DNA of 64,000 bases, from positions 62,001 to 126,000 of the forward strand of contig NZ_RQJW01000008.1 in assembly GCF_004028635.1 (NCBI RefSeq). The letters are read 5' to 3'. Of the stretch, positions 15,800-25,683 are shown in pieces. Origin of the DNA: Streptomyces cyaneus. Its GTDB lineage: Bacteria; Actinomycetota; Actinomycetes; Streptomycetales; Streptomycetaceae. Both the position numbers and the translations under genes were made by a program. A model generated the notes under the pieces. It did no database searches. It was not told the origin of the DNA and saw only the letters and a list, made by a program, of their open reading frames with translations. Position 1 is the stretch's first letter, and every line of letters begins with the position of its first letter.

Positions 15800-17911
15800 T
15801 CAGTGGTGGTCTTCGCGATGCGGCGTGCTGCGCAGGGCGCGGGCGATCAGCAGGGCGACATCGTCGTGGTTGTCGGGGTTCCGTAGGCCGTGAAGGAGTC
15901 GGTCGCAGATTTCTTCCAGCGGGGAGTCGGGTGCGTCGAGGAGGCGGAGGAGGGCATCGAGGCGTTCGTCGATGGGCTGGTGGCGGGTCTCGACCAGTCC
16001 GTCGGTGTACAGGACCAACCGGTCGCCGGCAGCGAAGCGCACGGTGGTGGTTTCGAAGGGGATACCGCCGACGCCGAGGGGAGTGCCGGTAGGCAGCTCG
16101 AGCAATTGGGGGTGCCTGCCGTGGCGGATGAGGACGGGGGGCAGGTGGCCTGCGTTGGCGATGTGGCACTCGCCGCGGTGGGGATCGTAGGCGGCGTAGA
16201 TGCAGGTGGCGATGTACTGCTCCAGCCCGGAGGTGATCGCGTCGAGGTGCTCCAGGACCTGGGCGGGGTCGAGGTCCAGGCGGGCGAAGGCAGTGGTGGC
16301 CGTGCGCAGGCGGCCCATGGTGGCGGCGGCGTCGATGCCGCTGCCCATGACGTCGCCCACGACAAGCGCGGTCTTGTCACTGCCGAGTGCGAGGACGTCG
16401 TACCAGTCGCCGCCGATCTCGTAGGCGGCCTGTGCGGGCAGGTAGCGGGTGGCGACCTGCAGGCCGGGCAGGCGGGGCGGGTGCTCGGGGAGAAGGCTGC
16501 GCTGCAGGGTCTCGGCGGCGTTGCGCACGCTCTGATGCGTGCGGGCGTTGTCGATGCACACCGCGGCGCGGAAGGCCAGTTCGGTCGCGATGGCGAGGTC
16601 GTCCTCGTCGAAAGGCCGCGGATCGCGGGCGCGGCTCAGCCCCAGGAAGCCGAGGACGGTGCCGCGTGCGATGAGCGGAACCGCCATGTAGGAGTGCACT
16701 CCGGCGCGGGCCAGCAGCGTAGCGGCGTGCTCGTCGCGGGCGATGCGCGTCAGGTCGTTGCCGTCGGCGTGGCGGATCAGGACGGGCCGCCCGGTGCGCA
16801 CACACCGGGTGGCGAAGCGGTCGGCGTCGTAGGCGGTGATGTGGCCGGGCGGATCGGCGGCGTGAACGGCGTCGGTGGGGTAGGCGGCCTTCACCGCGAG
16901 AGCACGGAAGAGCGTCGGGCTGTCTCTGGTGGCGGGGCGGTGCTGGTCGAGGACGGAGTCGAGTACGTCGACGGCGACCAGGTCGGCGAAGTCGGGAACG
17001 GTGACGTCGGCCAGTTCCCGGGCGGTCTGGTCGATCTCCAGGGTGGTGCCGATGCGGGCGGAGCCGTCGGCGATCAGGGCCAGGCGGCGCCGCGTCTCGG
17101 TGGCCTCCAGGGCCGCCTGGTACCGCTCGGTGACCTTCACCACGATGTCGGCCACCCCGAGAACGCGGCCCTGGGGGTCCTCCAGCCGGTACAACGAAAT
17201 CGACCAGGCGTGCTGGTGTCCCGGGTCCGCTGGGGTGCGGCCGACGATGGTGGACTGGTCGACCAGGGGTATCCCGGTCGTGAGGACCTGCCGCATCGCG
17301 GCCTCGGGCACCTCGAACTTCGTGGCCTTCATGATCTCGCGGTAGCGGCGGCCGAGGTGCTCCCTCGCGGGAATGCCGTGCATCCGCTCCAGAGCGGGGT
17401 TGACGGCCACGTACCGCAGATCGGTGTCGAGGAAGGCGATCCCGATCGGGGACTGGGCAATCAGCCGGCTGGACAGGGCGACATCCCGCTCCAGCTCGCG
17501 CAGCGTGGAGGAGTCGGTGCCCAGCCCCAGGGCGAAGAAGTCGCCGCTGTCGTTCAGCAGCCGCATGTTGCGCAGCTCCACCAGCCGTGTGGTGCCGTCC
17601 TTGCACCGGATGGGGAACGTGCCGGCCCACCTCTGGCCGGTCGCCATGACGTCGGCGAACGTCTTGATCACCCAGTCCCAGTGCTCTTCGTGGACGAGCA
17701 GCTGTGCGCCGTACTGCCCGAGGGCCTCCTCAGCGGTGTAGCCGTACAGCTCCTCGGCCTGCGGGCTCCACAGGACCACCCGTCCCTCCGCGTCCAGCAG
17801 CACCGCCGCAACGCCGAGTAGATCCATCAACCCGCTCGGCTGCGACGGCTCGTCCTCCGGCCGGCGGTCGTCCGCCCGGCCGAGGTCCGCGGGGGGCCGT
17901 TCATCGCTCAT
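15800..17911 (-). CDS. PAS-PAS-GAF-SpoIIE serine phosphatase
   Basis: A 703-residue signalling protein. Two PAS domains (about residues 28-140 and 150-270: MDLLGVAAVLLDAEGRVV and SPIGIAFLDTDLRYVAVNPA) precede a GAF domain (about 290-450) and a PP2C/SpoIIE phosphatase (about 470-690) with GGDWYDV, VGDVMGSGID, NAGHLPPV and YTDGLVE metal-binding motifs. Such proteins dephosphorylate anti-anti-sigma (STAS) proteins and activate SigB-like sigma factors. The ATG at 17911 has GAGAGGAG 8 nt upstream; an in-frame ATG at 18007 would add 32 Arg-rich residues. Possible partners lie 30 kb away: the RsbW-like, STAS and SigB-type genes at 46.7-51 kb. Confidence 0.88.
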   Translation of the reverse strand: MSDERPPADLGRADDRRPEDEPSQPSGLMDLLGVAAVLLDAEGRVVLWSPQAEELYGYTAEEALGQYGAQLLVHEEHWDWVIKTFADVMATGQRWAGTFPIRCKDGTTRLVELRNMRLLNDSGDFFALGLGTDSSTLRELERDVALSSRLIAQSPIGIAFLDTDLRYVAVNPALERMHGIPAREHLGRRYREIMKATKFEVPEAAMRQVLTTGIPLVDQSTIVGRTPADPGHQHAWSISLYRLEDPQGRVLGVADIVVKVTERYQAALEATETRRRLALIADGSARIGTTLEIDQTARELADVTVPDFADLVAVDVLDSVLDQHRPATRDSPTLFRALAVKAAYPTDAVHAADPPGHITAYDADRFATRCVRTGRPVLIRHADGNDLTRIARDEHAATLLARAGVHSYMAVPLIARGTVLGFLGLSRARDPRPFDEDDLAIATELAFRAAVCIDNARTHQSVRNAAETLQRSLLPEHPPRLPGLQVATRYLPAQAAYEIGGDWYDVLALGSDKTALVVGDVMGSGIDAAATMGRLRTATTAFARLDLDPAQVLEHLDAITSGLEQYIATCIYAAYDPHRGECHIANAGHLPPVLIRHGRHPQLLELPTGTPLGVGGIPFETTTVRFAAGDRLVLYTDGLVETRHQPIDERLDALLRLLDAPDSPLEEICDRLLHGLRNPDNHDDVALLIARALRSTPHREDHH

Positions 17912-18182
17912 CGCCAGCACTCCTCTCGCCGGCCGGCGACGCGTGGACCATCCGCCGGCCAGGCTGGAGCGGGACCTGTCTTCGTCAGTAGGCGCTTCGG
18001 CTTCCATGGTCCCCCCGGACCACCAGACAACACACCCCCGTCCCCCACCGCGCCGCCCGGACAGGTCGAGTTCCGGGCGTACAACACTTGCCCAGCACCT
18101 TGGGAGTCGGCTTCATCAATGCCCTGCCGTCCGCCGCCAGCGCCTGCCCCACTGGCAGCCGACAGGACCTTGCGTTGCCCGT

Positions 18183-18623
18183 AGGGCCGGCCACATCCTG
18201 CACAGCATTTACTGGCAGAACATGACCGGCCCGAAGAACGGCGGCGGCGAGCCCCTGGCCGCCGACGGCGTGGGCGACCTCGCCGACGCGATCACCGAGT
18301 CGTTCGGCTCCTTCGCCGGCTTCAAGGCCCAGCTCACCAAGGCCGCCGCCACCACCCAGGGCTCCGGCTGGGGCGTCCTGGCCTACGAGCCGCTGAGCGG
18401 GCGGCTGGTCGTCGAGCAGGTCTACGACCACCAGGGCAACGTCGGCCAGGGCCCCACCCCGATCCTCGTCTTCGACGCCTGGGAGCACGCCTTCTACCTG
18501 CAGTACAAGAACCAGAAGGTCGACTTCATCGACGCCATGTGGGCCGTCGTCAACTGGCAGGACGTGGCCAAGCGCTACGCCGCCGCGAGAGAGCGCGGCG
18601 ACAGCCTGCTGCTCGCGCCGTGA
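18183..18623 (+). pseudogene. 5'-truncated Fe/Mn superoxide dismutase
   Basis: The frame ending at 18623 encodes the C-terminal two thirds of an iron/manganese superoxide dismutase: AGHILHSIYWQN (second metal-binding His), VYDHQGNVGQGPTPILV and FDAWEHAFYLQY (Asp and His ligands). The N-terminal helical hairpin with the first metal-binding His and any start codon are missing; upstream codons are unrelated. The retained part is well conserved, so the truncation may be recent. Confidence 0.75.
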
Positions 18624-18691
18624 TGGCGTAACACCCCACAGATGTCCCGCTCGTGATCGTCTTCTCACCCCCCTCACGGCAGGCAACCCAG

Positions 18692-18732
18692 GGAAGGGCT
18701 CCCGCGAGGACCGTGCTCGCGGGAGCCCTTCC
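18692..18732. terminator. Strong hairpin after the dismutase fragment
   Basis: A perfect 17-bp stem (GGAAGGGCTCCCGCGAG, 18692-18708, with its complement at 18716-18732) and a 7-nt loop. No T-tract, as is common in Streptomyces. It would have served the intact dismutase gene and now insulates the downstream urea-uptake region. Confidence 0.8.
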
Positions 18733-18828
18733 GCTGTGGCGGCCGACCCGCGGCTCTGTAACTCTACGAATCGGTCTCGATCCGGGCCGCGGCTTGGGCT
18801 GCGGGGGTGGTGCGGCAATCATGGGGCC

Positions 18829-19944
18829 ATGTACCGTCCCGTCCGTTTCCACACCCCCGAGTGGTTCACGGCCGACGATTCGACGCTGAACGTCGCGCTC
18901 GTGTACCCGATGCAGGGGCCTGCCGGGGTGTTCGGTCCCACCTGCGAGGCGTGTGCGCGGCTGGCCGCCGAGGAGATCAACAAGGCGGGCGGTGTCCTGG
19001 GCAAGGAGCTGCGGCTGCTCGAGGTCGACGGCGGTGCCGAGCCACAGCAGGTGGCGGAGGACGTCGAGGCCCTGGTGGCGACGGGCACGGTGCAGGGTGT
19101 CACGGGCTGGCACATTTCCTCGGTACGGCAGGCGGTGGCTCCGCGGATCGCGCACCGGGTGCCGTACGTCTACACGGCCCTGTACGAGGGCGGCGAGCGC
19201 ACCGACGGCGTCTACATGACCAGCGAGACCCCCGCATGGCAGCTGCTGCCCGCGATGCGGCTGCTCGCCGAGTCACGCGGGGTGCGCCGCTGGTTCGTCG
19301 TTGGCAACAACTACGTCTGGCCCCGGCACACCGCCCGGGCCGCCCGCCGCTACGCACGCGACTCGCGCGGCCGGGTCTGCGGCGAGGCGTACCTGCCCCT
19401 CGGCACCGACGATTTTCACGACGTGCTGCGCCGGATCGAGCACGCCGACGCCGACGCCGTACTGATGCTGCTGGTCGGCAGTGACGCGATCCGCTTCAAC
19501 CGGGCCTTCGCCGCCTCCGGGCTGGATCAGCGGTGCCTCAGGCTGAGCACGCTGATGGACGAGAACATGCTGGTGGGCAGCGGCCCGGAGGCCACCGCCG
19601 ACCTCTACAGCACCGCCGGGTTCTTCGCCTCACTGGCCGACCAGAACACCATGGACTTCCACGGCCAGTACGCCGACCGCTTCGGGGTGACCGCCCCGAC
19701 CCCGGGCAGTCTCGGCGAGTCCTGCTACGAGGGCGTCCTGCTGCTCGCCGCGCTCATCGAACGGGCACGCACCCTGGACGTGTCCGCCATCGGGGCCACC
19801 GCCGGCACTGTCTCCTACGAGGGCCCGCGTGGCCTCCTGAGCCTGGACGGCCGGCATGTGCGCCAGCGCATCTACCTGGCGGAGGCGGACGGGCTCGACT
19901 TCAACGTCCTCGCCCAACTGCGCGCTCCCCACGACCTGGTGTGA
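18829..19944 (+). CDS. Cytosolic UrtA/AmiC-like ligand-binding protein
   Basis: A 371-residue periplasmic-binding-protein fold (type I) related to UrtA and AmiC: VALVYPMQGPAGVFGPTCEA, INKAGGVLGKELRLLEVDGG, TVQGVTGWHISSVRQAVAPR and the GTDDFHDVLRRI segment follow the UrtA pattern. It has no signal peptide or lipobox, so it should stay in the cytoplasm, like AmiC, where it could sense an amide or urea. The ATG at 18829 is the first start after the conserved N-terminus. Its last 44 bp overlap the 3' end of the convergent MarR gene. The urtABCDE operon begins 850 bp downstream on the same strand. Confidence 0.8.
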   Translation: MYRPVRFHTPEWFTADDSTLNVALVYPMQGPAGVFGPTCEACARLAAEEINKAGGVLGKELRLLEVDGGAEPQQVAEDVEALVATGTVQGVTGWHISSVRQAVAPRIAHRVPYVYTALYEGGERTDGVYMTSETPAWQLLPAMRLLAESRGVRRWFVVGNNYVWPRHTARAARRYARDSRGRVCGEAYLPLGTDDFHDVLRRIEHADADAVLMLLVGSDAIRFNRAFAASGLDQRCLRLSTLMDENMLVGSGPEATADLYSTAGFFASLADQNTMDFHGQYADRFGVTAPTPGSLGESCYEGVLLLAALIERARTLDVSAIGATAGTVSYEGPRGLLSLDGRHVRQRIYLAEADGLDFNVLAQLRAPHDLV

Positions 19945-20377
19945 CCCGGCCGCTCTCCAGCGCTTCGGCCAGCCGGTCCAGCAGGGTGTCCAGCCGCTCC
20001 CCGGCCTCATCCGCGAGCAGGGGCTCCAGCTCCGCCCAGTCGGCCCGTACTCCACGGACCAGCTGCTGCCAGCGTTGCGTGCCCCGCGGTGTGAGGTAGG
20101 CCAGGACACGGCGCCGGTCGGCGGGATCGACGCGGCGGAAGACCAGATTCTGGTCGACGAGTTGGTCGATCAGCTTGGTGAGGCTCGGCGCCGGCAGGAA
20201 GGCGTGGTCGGCGAGGGCCGTCATGTTGTGTCCCTGGCCGTCGGAGAGCAGGTCGAGGACCCGCCATGCCTCCACCGAACAGTCGAACTCGTCCAGTACG
20301 GACTGCACTCGGCGCACGGAGAGACGTTCGGCCCGTGTAAGCAGATGGAGCAGGTCCTGGGGCCGCCGCCTTGCCAT
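19901..20377 (-). CDS. MarR-family transcriptional regulator
   Basis: A 158-residue winged-helix regulator: VQSVLDEFDCSVEAWRVLDL, ALADHAFLPAPSLTKLIDQL (recognition helix) and RRVDPADRRRVLAYLTPRG (wing) are classic MarR features. It is divergent from urtA and overlaps the 3' end of the UrtA-like gene by 44 bp, so it may regulate urea uptake genes on both sides. A ligand cannot be inferred. Confidence 0.85.
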   Translation of the reverse strand: MARRRPQDLLHLLTRAERLSVRRVQSVLDEFDCSVEAWRVLDLLSDGQGHNMTALADHAFLPAPSLTKLIDQLVDQNLVFRRVDPADRRRVLAYLTPRGTQRWQQLVRGVRADWAELEPLLADEAGERLDTLLDRLAEALESGRVTPGRGERAVGRGR

Positions 20378-20498
20378 CGCACTCCTCCGCTCGAAGCCCT
20401 GGTCACCCGTGAGGGGTTGAGCGGAGCCTACCGTCGATCACCTCACCCCTGACAAGAGGAATGGGGAAAACAGATACTTTCCGCAGGAAGCGTTAATT

Positions 20499-20594
20499 GC
20501 TGTCGCCGAGATGCCGTCACCGAGATGCCGTCGCCTACGCATCGTCAGCGACAGCTCTTTCTCGTTGACTTCCTTTTTACTTCCACTAGAAACT
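20499..20594 (+). promoter_or_regulatory. Structured leader/promoter region of urtA
   Basis: GCTGTCGC (20499-20506) and GCGACAGC (20548-20555) form an 8-bp inverted repeat enclosing a 13-bp tandem repeat, CCGAGATGCCGTC (20506-20518 and 20520-20532). A candidate promoter follows: TTGACT at 20565-20570 and a weak TAGAAA at 20587-20592. AACTGTT (20591) and AACAGTT (about 20624) form another inverted repeat. A MarR or nitrogen regulator could bind here. The rest of 20378-20797 shows no gene and no recognised riboswitch. Confidence 0.45.
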
Positions 20595-20797
20595 GTTCCT
20601 CAATTACGCCGAAACGCAGCGGAAACAGTTCCGCCGCAGGCTGTGGACGCACTTCAGCGACCAGCCCGGACGGCACCCCGATACGGCTGGGGGATCCGCG
20701 CGCCAACGCCGCCGTTTCTGAAGCGTGCTCCGTCGATTCCCTCCCCAGAGTTTTTCCGCTCTCTTCGCACCGCCCCTTCGGGGCATGGAGGTTTTGT

Positions 20798-22051
20798 ATG
20801 TCCGGGCTCAGCATCAGCAGACGTGGCCTGTTGGCCGGTATCTCGGCGGCCGGCGCGTCCGCGGCCCTCAGCGCCTGTGGCGCGAAGACCGGCAGCGACA
20901 CGTCGTCGGACTCCGCCGCCAAGGCAGACACCTCCGGCAGCACGGTCAAAGTCGGTCTGCTCAACTCGCTGTCGGGCACCATGGCCATCAGCGAGGTCAC
21001 CGTCCACAACGCGCTGCTGCTCGCCATCAAGGAGATCAACGCCGCCGGCGGTGTGCTGGGCAAGAAACTGAAGGCAGTCAGCCAGGACGGCGCCTCCGAC
21101 TGGCCGACCTTCGCCGAGAAGGCCGAGGCCCTCATCAAGGACGACAAGGTCGCGGCCACCTTCGGCTGCTGGACCTCGGCGAGCCGCAAGGCCGTCAAGC
21201 CGGTCTTCGAGCGCTACAAGTCGCTCCTCTTCTACCCCGTGCAGTACGAGGGCCTGGAGCAGTCGCCCTACATCTTCTACATCGGCGCCACCACCAACCA
21301 GCAGATCGTTCCGGCCCTCGACTACCTCAAGAAGCAGGGCCTGACCAAGCTCTACCTGGTCGGCAGCGACTACGTCTTCCCGCGCACCGCCAACAAGGAG
21401 ATCCAGGCGTACGCGAAGGCCAAGGGCATGACGGTGGTCGGCGAGGACTACGCCCCGCTGGGCTCCACGGAGTTCGGCACCATCGTCAACAAGGTCAAGG
21501 ACTCCGGCGCGGACGCCGTGTTCAACACCCTCAACGGCGACAGCAACGTGGCCTTCTTCAAGGAGTACAAGTCCTCCGGACTCACCGCGAAGAGCATGCC
21601 GGTGCTCTCGGTCTCCATCGCCGAGGAGGAGGTGAAGAGCATCGGTACCCAGTACCTGGAGGACCAGCTCACCGCCTGGAACTACTACCAGACCACGCCC
21701 GGCGCGGCCAACACCAAGTTCGTGGCGGCCTACCAGGCCGAGTACGGCAAGGACAAGCCGACCTCCGACCCGATGGAGGCTGCCTACATCTCCGTCTACC
21801 TGTGGAAGGAGATGGTCGAGAAGGCGGGCTCGTTCGACGTGGCGAAGGTGAAGGCCGCCTCGGACGGCATCACCCTCGACGCCCCCGAGGGCAAGGTCAC
21901 CGTCGACGGTGCCACCCAGCACGTCTACAAGACCGCCCGCATCGGCACGGTCGGTGCGGACGGACTGATCACCGAGGTCTGGAACTCGGGCAAGCCGATC
22001 AAGCCGGACCCGTACCTCAAGGGCTACGACTGGGCCTCCGGCCTGTCCTGA
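20798..22051 (+). CDS. urtA: Urea ABC transporter substrate-binding lipoprotein UrtA
   Basis: A 417-residue binding protein. The N-terminus has a twin-arginine-type signal (SRRGLLAG) and a lipobox ending LSAC, so it is a lipoprotein on the outer face of the membrane. The body has UrtA motifs: NSLSGTMAISEVTVHNALLL, INAAGGVLGKKLKAVSQDG, ATFGCWTSASRKAVKPVFER and FYPVQYEGLEQSPYIFYIGA. It delivers urea (or a short amide) to UrtBC. The ATG at 20798 has GGAGG 6 nt upstream. First gene of urtABCDE. Confidence 0.92.
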   Translation: MSGLSISRRGLLAGISAAGASAALSACGAKTGSDTSSDSAAKADTSGSTVKVGLLNSLSGTMAISEVTVHNALLLAIKEINAAGGVLGKKLKAVSQDGASDWPTFAEKAEALIKDDKVAATFGCWTSASRKAVKPVFERYKSLLFYPVQYEGLEQSPYIFYIGATTNQQIVPALDYLKKQGLTKLYLVGSDYVFPRTANKEIQAYAKAKGMTVVGEDYAPLGSTEFGTIVNKVKDSGADAVFNTLNGDSNVAFFKEYKSSGLTAKSMPVLSVSIAEEEVKSIGTQYLEDQLTAWNYYQTTPGAANTKFVAAYQAEYGKDKPTSDPMEAAYISVYLWKEMVEKAGSFDVAKVKAASDGITLDAPEGKVTVDGATQHVYKTARIGTVGADGLITEVWNSGKPIKPDPYLKGYDWASGLS

Positions 22052-22141
22052 CCTCCGGCCCCCCTCGTGGCGCGACCCGGCCCCCTCACAGGCCGGGTCC
22101 GCCCCGCGCCCGCACTCCCGTCCCCGACCCGGAGCCGCTCC

Positions 22142-23029
22142 ATGACGGTCATCCTCAACCAGTCCTTCACCGGCATCAGTATCGGTGCCGTCCTCCTGCT
22201 CATCGCGCTCGGCCTGACCCTGACCTTCGGTCAGATGGGCGTGATCAACATGGCGCACGGCGAGTTCATCATGGCCGGCGCCTACACCACGTACGTGCTG
22301 CAGAAGTCCATCAGCAGCGCCGGCGTCTCGCTGCTCGTCGCCCTGCCCGTGGCCTTCCTCGTCGCCGGCGCCATGGGCGTGCTCCTGGAGTGGCTGCTCA
22401 TCCGGCGCCTGTACACCCGGCCGCTGGACACCCTGCTGGTCACCTGGGGCGTCTCGCTGATGCTCCAGCAGCTCGCCCGTGACATCTTCGGCGCCCCCAA
22501 TGTGCAGACCCACGCCCCGGATCTGCTCACCGGCAACATCTCGCTGGGCGGCGGCATCACCTTGGCCAACAGCCGGCTGTTCATCCTGGGCCTCGCCCTG
22601 CTGAGCGTCCTCGCCCTCACCCTCATCCTGAAGCTCACCCCGCTCGGGCGGCGCATCCGGGCGGTCGTGCAGAACCGCGACCTCGCCGAGGTCTCCGGCA
22701 TCGCCACCGAACGCGTGGACCGCACGACGTTCTTCATCGGCTCGGGCCTCGCGGGCGTGGCCGGCGTCGCGCTCACGCTCGTCGGCCCGATCGGCCCGAC
22801 GATGGGCACCAACTACATCGTCGACGCCTTCCTGGTCGTCGTCGTGGGCGGCATCGGCCAGCTCAAGGGCAGCGTCATCACCGCCTTCGCGCTCGGCGTC
22901 CTGCAGTCCGTGCTGGAGTACTCCACGACCGTGAGCGTCGCCAAGGTCATCGTGCTCGTGGCGATCGTCGCCTTCCTGCAGTGGCGACCCCAGGGCCTGT
23001 ACACACTGCGCACCCGGAGCCTGGCATGA
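22142..23029 (+). CDS. urtB: Urea ABC transporter permease UrtB
   Basis: A 295-residue permease with about eight transmembrane helices, of the branched-chain amino acid/urea type (LivH-like): LALGLTLTFGQMGVINMAHG and the cytoplasmic loop GRRIRAVVQNRDLAEVSGI are diagnostic. The ATG at 22142 opens 90 bp after urtA; its stop overlaps the urtC start (ATGA). Confidence 0.92.
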   Translation: MTVILNQSFTGISIGAVLLLIALGLTLTFGQMGVINMAHGEFIMAGAYTTYVLQKSISSAGVSLLVALPVAFLVAGAMGVLLEWLLIRRLYTRPLDTLLVTWGVSLMLQQLARDIFGAPNVQTHAPDLLTGNISLGGGITLANSRLFILGLALLSVLALTLILKLTPLGRRIRAVVQNRDLAEVSGIATERVDRTTFFIGSGLAGVAGVALTLVGPIGPTMGTNYIVDAFLVVVVGGIGQLKGSVITAFALGVLQSVLEYSTTVSVAKVIVLVAIVAFLQWRPQGLYTLRTRSLA

Positions 23030-24140
23030 CGACGACCACGACCACTTCCCCGGCGCCCCCCGTGGCCCTGCTGGAACGCTTTCGCGTCCCCGCGGGCTTC
23101 GCCCTCGGCGCTGTCCTCCTCCTCGGCGTCGCCCCGCTCGCCCTCTCCGACTTCCGCCTCTCACTGCTCGCGAAGTACCTGTGCTACGCGATCGTGGCCG
23201 TCGGCGTCAGCCTCGCCTGGGGCCGCGGCGGGCTCATGGTGCTCGGCCAGGGAGTCTTCTTCGGCCTCGGCGGCTACGCCATGGCCATGCACCTCAAGCT
23301 CGCCGACGCGGCCGCCACCGGCCAGACGCTGCCCGACTTCATGCAGCTGTACGGAACCGGCGACACCCTGCCCTGGTGGTGGGAGCCGTTCGCCAACCCG
23401 GCCTTCGCGCTCGCCATGACCGTACTGCTGCCCATGGCGGTCGCCGCGCTGCTCGGCTTCTTCGTCTTTCAGCGCCGGGTCAAGGGCGCGTACTTCGCGA
23501 TCCTCAGCCAGGCGCTGGCCGCCGCTCTCGCCATCTGGCTCGTCGGCCAGCAGGCCACCACCGGCGGCACCAACGGCCTCACCGACATCCAGGGCTTCTT
23601 CGGCTACTCGCTGGACGACCCGGTCAACCAGCGGATGGTGTATTTCATCATCGCCGCCGTCCTGCTGCTGCTGATGGCCGCCGCCCGCCAGCTGTTCGTC
23701 AGCCGCTACGGCGAACTCCTCATCGCCGTAAGGGACTCCGAGGAGCGCGTCCGTTTCCTCGGCTACAACCCCGCCAACGTCAAGCTCGTCGCGTACGTCA
23801 TCGCCGCGGGCATGGCGGGACTGGCGGGCGCCCTGTTCGTCCCGGCGGTCGGGATCATCTCCCCGGCCCTGATCGGGATCGTGCCGTCAATCGGCTTCGT
23901 CATCGGCGCTGCGGTCGGCGGACGGGCTTCGCTCGTGGGCGCGGTGCTCGGTGCGATCGCTGTGGCCTGGGCGCAGAGCACCCTCTCCGACGCCTTCCCC
24001 GCCGCGTGGACCTACCTCCAGGGCTTGCTGTTCGTCGTAGCGGTCGGGTTCCTGCCCGGCGGCCTCGCCTCCCTGGGCATCGTCCTGCGCAAGCGCCGTG
24101 CCGGTACTGGTACCGGTACTCGTACGACTGGAGAGACAGC

Positions 24141-24144
<4 letters not shown>
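23026..24144 (+). CDS. urtC: Urea ABC transporter permease UrtC
   Basis: A 372-residue permease of the LivM type with about nine helices. SLAWGRGGLMVLGQGVFFGL, VKGAYFAILSQALAAALAIW and LLIAVRDSEERVRFLGYNPA are typical of UrtC. It starts inside the urtB stop (ATGA) and its own stop overlaps urtD (ATGA), so synthesis is coupled. The C-terminal tail is a low-complexity GTGTGTRTTG encoded by GGTACT-like hexamer repeats (24102-24130). Confidence 0.92.
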
Positions 24145-24932
<788 letters not shown>

Positions 24933-24937
24933 CACCC

Positions 24938-25630
24938 ATGCTGGAGATCAACACCGTTCGGGCGGGCTACGACCGCACCACCGTGCTGCACGGAGTGACC
25001 GTCTCCGTCCCGAAGGACGGTGTCGCGGCCGTCCTCGGCCACAACGGCGCCGGCAAGAGCACTCTCCTGCGTGCGGCCATGGGCCTGATCAAGCCGACCG
25101 GCGGGACGATCCTGCTGGACGGCGAGGACATCACCCGCCTCGCCCCGCACCAGCGGGTCGCCCGGGGCATGGCCTACGTCCCGCAGGGCCAGCAGTCCTT
25201 TCCGCACCTCACCACCGCCGAGAACCTCCAACTCGTCGCGGACGGCCGCGCGGACGGCAAGGAGGCGATCGCCGAGGCGCTGGACCTCTTCCCCGTCCTG
25301 CGCGAGCTGTCAGCGCGCCGGGCCGGTCTGCTCTCCGGCGGGCAGCGCCAGCAACTCGCCATCGCCCGCGCCCTGGTCACCCGCCCGCGGCTGCTCCTGC
25401 TCGACGAGCCGACCGAGGGCATCCAGCCGTCCGTCGTCGCCGAGATCGAGGAGACGATCCTGGCCCTCGCCCGGCGCGGCGGACTGTCCGTCCTCCTCGT
25501 GGAACAGCACGTCGGCTTCGCCATGCGGGCCGCCCAGCACTACTACGTCCTGGAGGCGGGCCGCGTGACCTCCTCCGGCGAGGGCGGAACGGGCGCCGAG
25601 CAGACCGTGCGGGCGGCGCTCAGCGTCTGA
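24938..25630 (+). CDS. urtE: Urea ABC transporter ATPase UrtE
   Basis: A 230-residue ATPase of the LivF type: Walker A GHNGAGKST, signature LLSGGQRQQLAIARAL, Walker B LLLLDEPTEGI (the TEGIQPS form typical of LivF/UrtE) and VEQHVGFAMR. It begins 6 bp after urtD and is the last gene of the operon. A GGCGCTCAGC unit at its stop codon occurs three times within 56 bp. Confidence 0.93.
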   Translation: MLEINTVRAGYDRTTVLHGVTVSVPKDGVAAVLGHNGAGKSTLLRAAMGLIKPTGGTILLDGEDITRLAPHQRVARGMAYVPQGQQSFPHLTTAENLQLVADGRADGKEAIAEALDLFPVLRELSARRAGLLSGGQRQQLAIARALVTRPRLLLLDEPTEGIQPSVVAEIEETILALARRGGLSVLLVEQHVGFAMRAAQHYYVLEAGRVTSSGEGGTGAEQTVRAALSV

Positions 25631-25683
25631 GGAGGCGCTCAGCATCCACGGGTGACGGGCGGCGCTCAGCGCGTAGGGTGCCG

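Noticed and set aside
15890..17821. Plus-strand frame of 643 codons opposite the PP2C phosphatase
   Set aside because: Antisense shadow; the minus strand carries all PAS, GAF and PP2C motifs.
20378..20797. Guanidine (ykkC) or other riboswitch in the urtA leader
   Set aside because: None of the conserved guanidine riboswitch motifs could be found; only simple inverted and tandem repeats are present.
20654..23164. Minus-strand frame of 836 codons opposite urtA and urtB
   Set aside because: Antisense shadow of two well-identified genes; no motif and no ribosome site.
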